The position numbers and the translations under genes are program-made. This document shows, piece by piece, positions 1 to 6,175 of a stretch of 8,367 bases of DNA. Origin of the DNA: a bacterium (GTDB lineage Bacteria > SZUA-182 > SZUA-191 > JAJRXT01). Position 1 is the stretch's first letter; each line of letters begins with the position of its first letter. The notes beneath the pieces are model-generated. The model did not search any database, had not been told where the DNA came from, and saw only the letters and a program-made list of their open reading frames with translations. The stretch spans positions 1 through 8,367 of the forward strand of contig JAJRUU010000165.1 in NCBI GenBank assembly GCA_024277605.1, written 5' to 3'.

Positions 1-101
1 ACCTCATATTTATCAGCTACTTACGCAATGTGATTACCAAAAAACTGAAACATCTGGTTGTATCCAGTTGAATTTATTCGATTATTAACCGGACAGTAGT
101 G
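1..101. mobile_element. Putative IS end (left edge of window), truncated by the window
   Basis: The 14-mer ACCGGACAGTAGTG at 88-101 is the exact reverse complement of CACTACTGTCCGGT at 8327-8340, near the other edge. Outward of the 14-mer the two sides diverge, as expected for the opposite ends of one insertion sequence rather than a longer simple repeat. The propeller repeat pattern of the neighbouring gene stops exactly at this boundary: Asp377 is the last repeat residue and codon 378 is the first codon inside the element. From memory, similar termini occur on IS4-like elements, but I cannot verify the family. No transposase is visible in the 101 bp, which also contain a small hairpin (CTGG...CCAG, 54-67). 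Confidence 0.6.
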
Positions 102-1232
102 ATCTATTATGGATATATTATCACTTTTTTTATTGGCTACCACTGCGATATTAGTACCGGGATGAATAGCTACCCCCTTTGGTTTTTTACCCACCGGCGT
201 ACTGGCGCTATAGGGGGTGTTGGCTAGTTCTATGATGCTGATACTATCCTCATCGGTATTGGATATCAGCGCAATATTGCTTGATATGCCGACCGCCACA
301 TCATAGGGCTCTTCGCCGACACTCATTTCCCCAAGAATGGCATTAGTAGTTATGTCTATTATGCTTAAAGAATCATTTTTTTCATTGGTTACCAGAACCC
401 TGCCGGTAACCGGATTAACGGCTATATTTTGAGGCTCCCGACCCACTGAAATGGTAGCTATTACGGTATGGCTGCTAATATCAACCACGCTTACCGTATT
501 ATCTTTTTCATTGGCTACATACAGCCTGCCGTTTGTCTGGTCCACCGCAAGCCCAGCCGGGTTTTTACCCACCGCTATACTGGATACTATATTGTTGGTA
601 CTTAGGTCTATAATCTGGATATTATCATCTTTCTCATTGGCTACTATGGCTTTATTGCCGGTTTGATATATGGCGATACCCTGCGGATTGCGGCCCACAG
701 GAATTGTCGATACCAGGGTATTAGTGCTCAAGTCTATTACTGAGATGCTATCATCCTTATGATTGGCCACCAGCGCCTGGTTGCTTAAAGGGTTTACAGC
801 CACCGCTTTAGGGTCTTTACCTACATTTATGGTGGCTATAACCGTTTGTAAGGTCAGGTCTATTACAGATACGGAATTATCCTTTTTATTGGCCACCAGC
901 GCCCGGTTGGTCTGCTGGTTTATAGCTACGTCAACCGGCCGCTTGCCCACTGGAATAGTGGCGATAACCGTATGGCTGGTTAAATCTATTATGGAGATGG
1001 TGTTGTCTTTTTTATTAGTCACCACCGCCTGAGAGGTGGTATCATTAACCGCCGCCCCCTTGGGATGTGAGCCCACTAAAACAGTGTGTATTATGGCGGA
1101 TGAGGCTCGGGGAATTGAAAGGATCAGGCTGCAAGATAATATTAAACCCAAAAACGATACAAACCATGGGGCAGATTTTCGGCAGCAAGTCTTCTTTGGC
1201 TTACCATAAATTCTAATTAAACAATAGTCCAT
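21..1232 (-). CDS. Exported YVTN-family beta-propeller repeat protein, C-terminus supplied by an IS end
   Basis: This 403-residue protein has a basic N-terminus and a hydrophobic stretch at about 23-40. A likely signal peptidase site follows Ala46 (ASSA), so it should be periplasmic or surface exposed. Eight repeats follow with an exact 42-residue period. Each contains VGxxP (Val-Gly pairs at 53, 95, 137, 179, 221, 263, 305, 347), then a VAN/VTN-K-D-(N/D) turn and a SIIDL strand. This is the YVTN/NHL-like propeller pattern; such proteins are generally binding or surface-layer scaffolds, and no catalytic motif is seen. The N-terminal strand (47-54) could close the eighth blade, giving an eight-bladed ring. 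The ATG at 1230-1232 has a G-rich Shine-Dalgarno at 1240-1247. The last 26 residues (378-403) lie inside the putative IS end and show no repeat pattern. The native protein was probably longer or ended differently. Ligand and role are unknown. Confidence 0.85.
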   Translation of the reverse strand: MDYCLIRIYGKPKKTCCRKSAPWFVSFLGLILSCSLILSIPRASSAIIHTVLVGSHPKGAAVNDTTSQAVVTNKKDNTISIIDLTSHTVIATIPVGKRPVDVAINQQTNRALVANKKDNSVSVIDLTLQTVIATINVGKDPKAVAVNPLSNQALVANHKDDSISVIDLSTNTLVSTIPVGRNPQGIAIYQTGNKAIVANEKDDNIQIIDLSTNNIVSSIAVGKNPAGLAVDQTNGRLYVANEKDNTVSVVDISSHTVIATISVGREPQNIAVNPVTGRVLVTNEKNDSLSIIDITTNAILGEMSVGEEPYDVAVGISSNIALISNTDEDSISIIELANTPYSASTPVGKKPKGVAIHPGTNIAVVANKKSDNISIIDHYCPVNNRINSTGYNQMFQFFGNHIA

Positions 1233-1273
1233 AAAGCATCCCCCCCCTTAAACAATTAAAATACTCTTGGAAT

Positions 1274-1326
1274 AAAAAAGGGCCTGCATTAGGCGGAGAA
1301 CTATCCGCATAACACAGGCCCTTTTT
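1274..1326. terminator. Bidirectional-type intrinsic terminator hairpin
   Basis: An outer stem AAAAAGGGCCTG (1275-1286) pairs with CAGGCCCTTTTT (1315-1326). An inner stem GCGGA (1293-1297) pairs with TCCGC (1304-1308). The A-tract on one side and T-tract on the other allow termination in both directions. It lies about 40 bp upstream of the propeller gene start. It could therefore isolate that gene from minus-strand transcription of the 1.5-2.3 kb region, or act as a leader attenuator if the promoter lies further upstream. Confidence 0.6.
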
Positions 1327-1357
1327 CGGTGGTTACCTGAGGTTATTCCCTGTTTAG

Positions 1358-1389
1358 CACGAGCATGGGGTCACACGAGCATGGGGTCA
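1358..1389. repeat. Two tandem copies of a 16-bp unit
   Basis: CACGAGCATGGGGTCA occurs twice with no gap (1358-1373 and 1374-1389). The second copy runs into the left arm of the adjacent REP-like palindrome. This looks like a local duplication at the edge of that element. Confidence 0.85.
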
Positions 1390-1435
1390 GGTCTTGCAAT
1401 GCCATATTTTGTGTGGCAATGCAAGACCTGACCCC
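1383..1435. repeat. REP-like 22-bp perfect palindrome
   Basis: The left arm 1383-1404 begins GGGGTCAGGTCTTGCA. It is perfectly complementary to the right arm 1414-1435, which ends TGCAAGACCTGACCCC. The loop is 9 nt (1405-1413). A 22-bp perfect stem in non-coding DNA, without a T-tract, resembles repetitive extragenic palindromes of the kind moved by RAYT (REP-associated tyrosine) transposases more than a terminator. No transposase is present here. The copy number elsewhere in the genome cannot be seen from one window. Confidence 0.65.
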
Positions 1436-1497
1436 TTATCTCTTTTATGTTGTACATAATACCCGAATCGGGAATATGTTGCTGGGCTGACTTTGGC

Positions 1498-1698
1498 TTA
1501 TTCATGGGAACGCAAATCTACAAATTCTTCCTTTTTTATCAACCCAAATTGCTTGCCTTTAATAGGTATGAGCACATTTCCCTGAAAGCCTTCTTCCATT
1601 AAGGCTTGCAAGTATAATGCTATTTTAAGGGCATATGGATGTAATTGGGTTTTTGAGTTTGTGATATCTCTCATCGCCTTATCCGTTTTTGTAGTCAA
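1498..1698 (-). CDS. Small hypothetical ORF of 66 residues, doubtful
   Basis: I do not recognise this ORF. It starts at a TTG (1696-1698) with no convincing Shine-Dalgarno. The frame stays open upstream for 20 codons to a TAA at 1759-1761 without a better start. The product is polar and basic in its first 20 residues. A helix-like stretch follows (ALKIALYLQALMEEG), then a basic-hydrophobic end (LIPIKGKQFGLIKKEEFVDL). The composition is protein-like, so it may be a real small gene or the 3' remnant of a longer one. It lies between a REP-like palindrome and an otherwise gene-free stretch. Confidence 0.25.
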   Translation of the reverse strand: MTTKTDKAMRDITNSKTQLHPYALKIALYLQALMEEGFQGNVLIPIKGKQFGLIKKEEFVDLRSHE

Positions 1699-1999
1699 GC
1701 CAATTGAGTCGGCAGGAAATGCTGGGCGGGAGTCGGCAGCTACAGGTGTTGCTTTTCGTTATTTGGTTGCCACTGGAGAATCCGGAAGATGAGTTGGTTA
1801 TATTTCCCGCTTTATAGTGCCAGATCACTCACATAAAGCATAGCCGCACAAAAAATATATGTCAAGTATTATTTATACAGAAATACTTGTAGCAGTGAAT
1901 TATATTTCACTGCGCACAGCCAGGCAAGTTTTGTCTGTTTGATGTAGAATAAGTCGGGTTAGGCGCCAAAGGAAATCGGGGATTGTGTGGATATTCGGG
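1699..1999. other. Non-coding stretch downstream of the eutN-like gene
   Basis: I find no convincing gene here. It holds a short repeat of AGTCGGCAG (in 1706-1715 and again near 1731-1739) and the pair of hairpins listed separately. The rest is AT-rich sequence without a recognisable RNA or promoter. Confidence 0.5.
1851..1913 (-). terminator. Tandem hairpins followed by a T-run, possible terminator for the eutN-like gene
   Basis: There are two perfect 8-bp stems in a row. GCAGTGAA (1892-1899) pairs with TTCACTGC (1906-1913), and CAAGTATT (1863-1870) pairs with AATACTTG (1882-1889). Read on the minus strand they follow the eutN-like stop codon (2000) by about 90 nt. The second is followed by an AT-rich stretch ending in six T (complement of 1851-1856). 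The T-run is 6-7 nt beyond the stem, so termination would be weak; a processing or stability element is equally possible. Confidence 0.4.
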
Positions 2000-2299
2000 T
2001 TATAAATCCTGGCTTTTGTTATAACCCTCTGCATCAGCTATATCTATTTGGTCTACGATTCCTACCACTGCTGCGTCAACAAGTACAAATGTAGTGGGCA
2101 GGGTAAAAGACGCCTCACGACCATCTTCCAAAAACACCAACTCGCCCGCTCCTGCCCGCATGGTATCTACGGCAACAATAGGGGGGCCGGAAGGCAGGCG
2201 CTGGTGGTTTAAGGGCTGTATAATCAGGAATTTAACCCCTTCTAAGTCTTCACATTTCTTACTGGCAACTAACTTGCCGATTACCTTCCCTAAAAACAA
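2000..2299 (-). CDS. EutN/CcmL-family microcompartment vertex protein
   Basis: This 99-residue protein matches the EutN/CcmL/PduN family, whose pentamers cap the vertices of bacterial microcompartments. The N-terminus MFLGKVIGKLVASKK is the usual first strand. IVAVDTMRAGAGELVFLEDG (41-60) is the conserved central segment with the Gly/Ala-rich turn. VDAAVVGIVDQID (74-86) is the typical last strand (family: (V/I)DAAIVGIVD). The TTG at 2297-2299 is chosen as start because AAGAAGGA (2307-2314) lies 7 nt upstream and the protein then begins like the family. A TTG six codons earlier (2315-2317) has poorer spacing and adds an atypical extension. No BMC-H shell protein or encapsulated enzyme gene is in the window, so it is an orphan here. 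The C-terminal dozen residues are polar and probably disordered. Confidence 0.85.
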   Translation of the reverse strand: MFLGKVIGKLVASKKCEDLEGVKFLIIQPLNHQRLPSGPPIVAVDTMRAGAGELVFLEDGREASFTLPTTFVLVDAAVVGIVDQIDIADAEGYNKSQDL

Positions 2300-2343
2300 A
2301 ATATATTCCTTCTTCAAGGTACCCTGTAGTTAAAATCCCACAC

Positions 2344-2482
2344 CTGTTTCAGTCAGGATACATAAAGTTAAGCTATTATTGCAATAAAAGGCTTATTAAC
2401 CAGCTCTCATACATATACATACTATAAATTGTATATGATTTGAGCCTGGCCACAATGGCTCAGTTATTGCACACTGAAACAG
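2344..2482. promoter_or_regulatory. Divergent intergenic region with a shared 10-bp element
   Basis: ACTGAAACAG occurs at 2473-2482 on the plus strand, 29 nt before the ATG at 2512. It also occurs on the minus strand at 2344-2353, 44 nt before the TTG at 2299. Thus both divergent genes carry it upstream in the same orientation relative to themselves. The 12-bp palindrome TTATTGCAATAA (2376-2387) and the inverted repeat CATATAC/GTATATG (2412-2418, 2431-2437) lie between. A GAGCC/GGCTC pair also occurs (2443-2447, 2458-2462). These could be operator sites or parts of promoters. I see no strong -35/-10 pair. Confidence 0.35.
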
Positions 2483-2511
2483 TATCTAGTCGTTAACAAA
2501 AGGAGTCATAT

Positions 2512-2598
2512 ATGATGGTAAAATGGCAACTCATAATATTAGGCCTTTTAGTTTTGGCTATAATTGGATTGGTTTCTCGTGTAATAGAAAAATGTTAA
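2512..2598 (+). CDS. 28-residue single-pass membrane peptide
   Basis: The ORF reads MMVKWQLIILGLLVLAIIG and ends LVSRVIEKC. A nearly perfect Shine-Dalgarno AAAGGAG (2499-2505) sits 6 nt upstream of the first ATG. Residues about 5-21 form one transmembrane helix, followed by a short charged tail with a terminal Cys. It is the only plus-strand gene in the window and diverges from the eutN-like gene. Small membrane peptides of this kind can be regulatory subunits or type I toxin-like peptides; I do not recognise a family. Its support is the strong ribosome binding site and the sharply amphipathic-to-hydrophobic layout. Confidence 0.5.
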   Translation: MMVKWQLIILGLLVLAIIGLVSRVIEKC

Positions 2599-2637
2599 AC
2601 TACATTTACCCGCTATCTTTTATCCTGATTATCCAGC

Positions 2638-4182
2638 TTATTCCCACTCAATGGTACTCGGTGGCTTTGAAGAAATGTCATAAGTAACCCGGTTGATCCC
2701 AGCCACTTCATTTATAATCCTGTTTGATAGAATGCTTAATAAATCATAGGGCAGGCGTACCCAATCAGCGGTCATCCCGTCATGGCTATGGACTACCCGC
2801 AGGGCAATCACGTTATCGTAAGTCCGTTCATCCCCCATCACGCCCACCGTTTTTACGGGCAAAAGCACCGCAAATGATTGCCACACCTTGTGATACCAGC
2901 CTGAGCGCTTAAATTCCTGGATAACAATCGCATCCGCCTCCCGCAGCATAGAGAGCCGCTCCCCGGTTATCTCACCCAGAATCCGTACCGCCAACCCCGG
3001 GCCGGGAAATGGCTGCCGCTTTATAATCTCTTCCGGCAAGCCCAGTTCCTGCCCTACCAAGCGTACCTCATCTTTAAATAACTCCCGCAGTGGTTCCACC
3101 AGTTTCATTCTCATTTTCTCGGGTAGTCCGCCCACATTATGGTGGCTCTTAATGGTAGCCGATGGCCCTTTGACCGATACACTTTCAATAACATCAGGGT
3201 AGAGCGTCCCTTGCGCCAGAAAATCAATTTGCCCCAGCTTATGGGCCTCCTCTTCGAACAAATATATAAACTCATTACCGATGATCTTGCGCTTTTGCTC
3301 CGGATCGGTCACCATGTCCAGTTTATCTAAAAAACGCTGCCTGGCATCCACACAATCCAGGTTCATATGGAAGCGGCCCTCAAAAGTATCTTTCACCGCC
3401 TGGGCCTCCCCCTTGCGCAATAAACCGTTATCTACAAATATACACCACAACTGATCCCCAATAGCCTGATATAACATCAGCGCCACTACTGATGAATCCA
3501 CTCCCCCTGACAGCGCACAAATGACCTTTTTATCACCAACCCGCTCCCGGATACCAGCGATAGCCTCCTCGACAAAGGAGCTCATATTCCAGCTTGGAGC
3601 ACAATGACAAATATTAAATAAAAAATTTTTGATAATTTCAGTCCCTTGCGGGGTGTGTACCACTTCCGGGTGAAACTGCACCCCATACAAGGGTTTATGC
3701 TTATGCCGTATAGCAGCGGTGGGGCTGTTCTCCGTATGGGCGATGCTGGTGAAACCATGCGGGAGGTTCTGTACCCGGTCCCCATGACTCATCCATACCG
3801 GCAGGTTTTCAGCTAAACCAGAAAACAAATCCCCGGCATCATCCACCAGTAATGCGGCGGGGCCATATTCCCGCTTCTCGGACCGGGCCACCTGCCCGCC
3901 GAATTTTTCGGTCATAAGCTGCATGCCATAACAAATACCGAGTATAGGGATCCCTGAATCGAATATTGATTGATCAACATGCGGAGCCTCTGGATCGTAA
4001 ATACTATACGGCCCACCGGAAAGAATTATCCCCTGTGGCTTTAGGGCGGTGATCTCCTCGATTTTCGTATTAAAGGGCAGTATCTGCGAAAAAACCTTGG
4101 CTTACCGCACCCGGCGGGCAATCAATTGGCTGTATTGTGAGCCAAAATCCAGGATGATGATTTTTTGGGCGTGAATATCCAT
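2638..4182 (-). pseudogene. guaA: GMP synthase (glutamine-hydrolysing), interrupted by TAA at codon 27
   Basis: Read through, the frame gives 514 residues, the usual GuaA length. GuaA makes GMP from XMP, ATP and glutamine in purine synthesis. The class I amidotransferase half has the nucleophile in GICYGMQ (Cys84) and the His171/Glu173 pair in GVQFHPEVVHT. The ATP pyrophosphatase half has SGGVDSS (225-231). The end has GPGLAVRILGE and the family's terminal TIEWE. The ATG at 4180-4182 follows GAGAGG. The in-frame TAA at 4102-4104 comes after RRVR, where GuaA proteins usually have Glu, so GAA to TAA is one base change. No other lesion is seen. Between the TAA and Cys84 there is no in-frame ATG, GTG or TTG. 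A product restarting at Met87 (ATG at 3922-3924) would lack the catalytic Cys and could only use ammonia. A recent nonsense mutation or a base-call error both fit. Confidence 0.9.
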
Positions 4183-4243
4183 AAGCCTCTCAAGTTAGCC
4201 CGAATAAGTCGGGTCTTATTAACAGCAAAATCACATCTGCCTG

Positions 4244-4273
4244 ATAATATTAACTTTGTCAGCTTCCACGCAA
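4244..4273 (-). promoter_or_regulatory. Possible guaA promoter
   Basis: On the minus strand TTGCGT (4268-4273) is followed after 18 nt by TATTAT (4244-4249, five of six matches to the -10 consensus). It would give a leader of about 55 nt. The -35 is only a half match, so this is a suggestion based on pattern and position. Confidence 0.25.
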
Positions 4274-4333
4274 TAAGTTTCAGGTAAGCAAAGCTTTCAT
4301 GAACGTTGGCTTTAAGTTTTTTTTATAATAAGT

Positions 4334-4348
4334 CCAGGCCGTGCCTGG
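4334..4348 (-). terminator. Weak hairpin after queA
   Basis: CCAGGC (4334-4339) pairs with GCCTGG (4343-4348) around a 3-nt loop, about 150 nt after the queA stop. On the minus strand it is followed by ACTTATTAT, which is only partly T-rich. It could end the ruvB-to-queA transcription unit, though not strongly. Confidence 0.35.
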
Positions 4349-4500
4349 TCTGGCAAATCATATATAAACTTATGAATAGATCGGGTTAGATGTTGTATTT
4401 TATAAAATATTACTCGGAAGCACGAATAGTGACAGGTTAACATAATTAGTGAGTTAAAGTCAATCACAGGGTGTGCCGGTTTATACTAACCAAATACAAT

Positions 4501-5550
4501 TCATACGATTAGCATGGCGTCGCCATAGCTATAGAAGCGGTATTTCCGGGATACGGCTGTCATATATGCCCGCATGGTCAATTCATGACCGGCAAGTGCG
4601 GAAACCAGCACCAGATTGGTGGAGTGGGGCAGGTGGAGGTTGGTAAGCAGGGCATAGGTTGAGCAAAAAATATAGCCGGGGCAGATAAAAAGCTCGGTAT
4701 CGTCTGATTTGGCTTCTATCAGGCCCGCTTTGTTTTGGGCGCTTTCCAGCGCTCTTAAAGTACTGGTACCCACTACCATTACCCGGCGGTCTTCGGTTTG
4801 CGCCCGGTTTATGGCATCAGCCGTCTTTTCGGAAATACTATAATATTCGGCCTCCATGGGATGGCGGCGCAGATCCGGCTCCTTTACCGGTAAAAAAGTA
4901 CCCGGTCCGACATGCAGCGTTAAATAGACAATCTCAACCCCTCGCTGGTTTAGCCCCTCCAATATTTCTTTGGTAAAGTGTAATCCGGCAGTAGGGGCGG
5001 CGATGGCTCCCTCATGCCGGGCGTATACCGTCTGGTAGCGCTCCCGATCCTGAGGATTATCCTGTCCCGCTGTGCGCTTAATATATGGCGGCAGGGGAGT
5101 ATGTCCTATTTGAGCAAGCAGTTCACTAAAGTCAGCTGTGTGCTCAAAGCATACCTCCCAGCGCCCGGGTGAGCGCAGCTTCAGCGCCTTGCCGCTTAAT
5201 CGGTCATCCACCCTGAATTCAGTCCCCGGTCTTAGCTTACCCTTAAGCATAACCTCCCAGGTGTCGGCAGCCAGCGGTTTAATCAGCAGGATCTCCAGTT
5301 TGCCGCCGCTTGGTTTTTTGGCGTAAAGCCGGGCGGGAATTACTTTGGTATCATTTAATACCAGCACACTTCCGGGCGGTAGATAATCAGTTATATCGGA
5401 AAAGCGGCGGTGCTCTACCCGTCCGGCCTCCCGCTGTACCAGCATGAGCCGTGATTCATCACGCTTATCTGCTGGAGTTTGGGCGATCAGCGCAGGCGGC
5501 AGCCGATAGTCATAGTTAGCCAAATTATATGGATCAAAGGGAATACTCAT
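4501..5550 (-). CDS. queA: tRNA S-adenosylmethionine ribosyltransferase-isomerase
   Basis: QueA transfers and rearranges the ribosyl part of SAM onto 7-aminomethyl-7-deazaguanine in tRNA, giving epoxyqueuosine. The 349 residues match the family length. Family motifs are visible: YDYRLPPALIAQTP (13-26), RDESRLM (30-36), VLNDTKVIPARL (64-75), HEGAIAAPTAGLHF (179-192), LHVGPGTFLPV (212-222), GTSTLRALES (261-270) and the end SYGDAMLI. The segment 291-321 departs from the usual PGYxFxxVDALLTNFHLP. Here it reads CSTYALLTNLHLP, so the usual Asp is Tyr299 and Phe is Leu305. The ATG at 5548-5550 has only a weak Shine-Dalgarno. The gene lies 70 bp after queH, which acts on its product, so the two are probably co-transcribed. 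Confidence 0.93.
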   Translation of the reverse strand: MSIPFDPYNLANYDYRLPPALIAQTPADKRDESRLMLVQREAGRVEHRRFSDITDYLPPGSVLVLNDTKVIPARLYAKKPSGGKLEILLIKPLAADTWEVMLKGKLRPGTEFRVDDRLSGKALKLRSPGRWEVCFEHTADFSELLAQIGHTPLPPYIKRTAGQDNPQDRERYQTVYARHEGAIAAPTAGLHFTKEILEGLNQRGVEIVYLTLHVGPGTFLPVKEPDLRRHPMEAEYYSISEKTADAINRAQTEDRRVMVVGTSTLRALESAQNKAGLIEAKSDDTELFICPGYIFCSTYALLTNLHLPHSTNLVLVSALAGHELTMRAYMTAVSRKYRFYSYGDAMLIV

Positions 5551-5620
5551 CTACTTACAACCTAATAGGTTTAAAATGACGGTGAAGGTAAGTATTTTCC
5601 GGACACGTTGAAGTACATAG

Positions 5621-6175
5621 TTATGCCAACTCTGATTGCTCGGTGGTTTTGGGCTTGTACCGATCCCGTTCGCTATAAATGCAGCCGCAGTACTGTTGTC
5701 GATAGAGATCGTACTCTTTGGAAAGTGAAATCCCTTCACGCCAACCGGGGCGGAAATCCTGGTAGTAGAATTCAATACCATGCTGTTTGCCCACATTCAG
5801 GCCGATTTCTTTTATCAACTCATGCTTTTGATAGATGCTATACAGCAACGTTGAGCTAAAGGCATTGAACCGGCCGTGCTTAGCAACTTGCGCTGTGGCA
5901 CTCAGCCGCATATAGTAGCAAATGCGGCAGCGCTCACTCTCGCTATGAGCCACCTGACGCAAAAACTCCTCCAGTTGGTAATCATCCCGATATATCACCT
6001 GCAGCTGTCGTATATCGGCCAATTTTTTTAGCGCCTGCAACCTTTTTTGATACTCGGTATACGGGTGGATATTGGGATTATAGAAAAATCCCCTGGTTGT
6101 TATTCCAGCGGCGCTCAGCTTTTTATAAGGATAACAAGCGCACGGGGCACAACATATATGAAGCAGCAGATTCAT
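5621..6175 (-). CDS. queH: Epoxyqueuosine reductase QueH (DUF208 family)
   Basis: QueH reduces epoxyqueuosine to queuosine in tRNA and is the cobalamin-independent alternative to QueG. The 184-residue protein shows LLHICCAPCA (3-13; Cys8, 9, 12), YNPNIHPYTEYQKR (32-45), CRIC (Cys83, Cys86), AFSSTLLYSIYQKHELI (105-121) and YYQDFRPGWREGISLSKEYDLYRQQYCGC (137-165; Cys163, Cys165). The conserved Cys pairs hold an Fe-S cluster and the active site in this family. The ATG at 6173-6175 is preferred over a GTG at 6203-6205. With it the protein starts like its family (M-x-LLLHICCAPC) and the start overlaps the upstream cytochrome stop as ATGA, which implies translational coupling. An A/G-rich AAAGAAAGA precedes the start. 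Confidence 0.93.
   Translation of the reverse strand: MNLLLHICCAPCACYPYKKLSAAGITTRGFFYNPNIHPYTEYQKRLQALKKLADIRQLQVIYRDDYQLEEFLRQVAHSESERCRICYYMRLSATAQVAKHGRFNAFSSTLLYSIYQKHELIKEIGLNVGKQHGIEFYYQDFRPGWREGISLSKEYDLYRQQYCGCIYSERDRYKPKTTEQSELA

Larger units (their letters stand above)
4183..4500 (-). other. 318-bp gap between queA and guaA
   Basis: There is no gene here. On the minus strand it contains, in order, the putative queA terminator hairpin, a possible guaA promoter and a small hairpin CCCGA/TCGGG (4199-4203 with 4209-4213) just before the guaA ribosome binding site. I looked for a guanine riboswitch core and for an attenuator before guaA and saw neither. Confidence 0.5.

Noticed and set aside
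451..1032. Two plus-strand ORFs opposite the propeller gene
   Set aside because: They are antisense frames kept open by the 126-bp coding repeats. They have repetitive low-information products and no ribosome binding sites.
100..1100. Minisatellite or CRISPR-like array
   Set aside because: The periodicity is 126 bp, in frame, with diverged units that encode the propeller blades. There are no uniform repeats with unique spacers.
4102..4104. Stop-codon recoding or selenocysteine-like readthrough in guaA
   Set aside because: The codon is TAA, the expected residue is Glu, and TAA ends several intact genes in the same window. No recoding structure is evident.
1947..4389. GAATAAGTCGGGT at 1947-1959 and 4202-4214, with a looser copy at 4374-4389
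   Set aside because: A 13-bp match between two places is not unexpected by chance in 8.4 kb. No common context or symmetry links the copies.
4183..4500. Guanine riboswitch before guaA
   Set aside because: I could not find the conserved purine-riboswitch core loops or a paired terminator in this gap.
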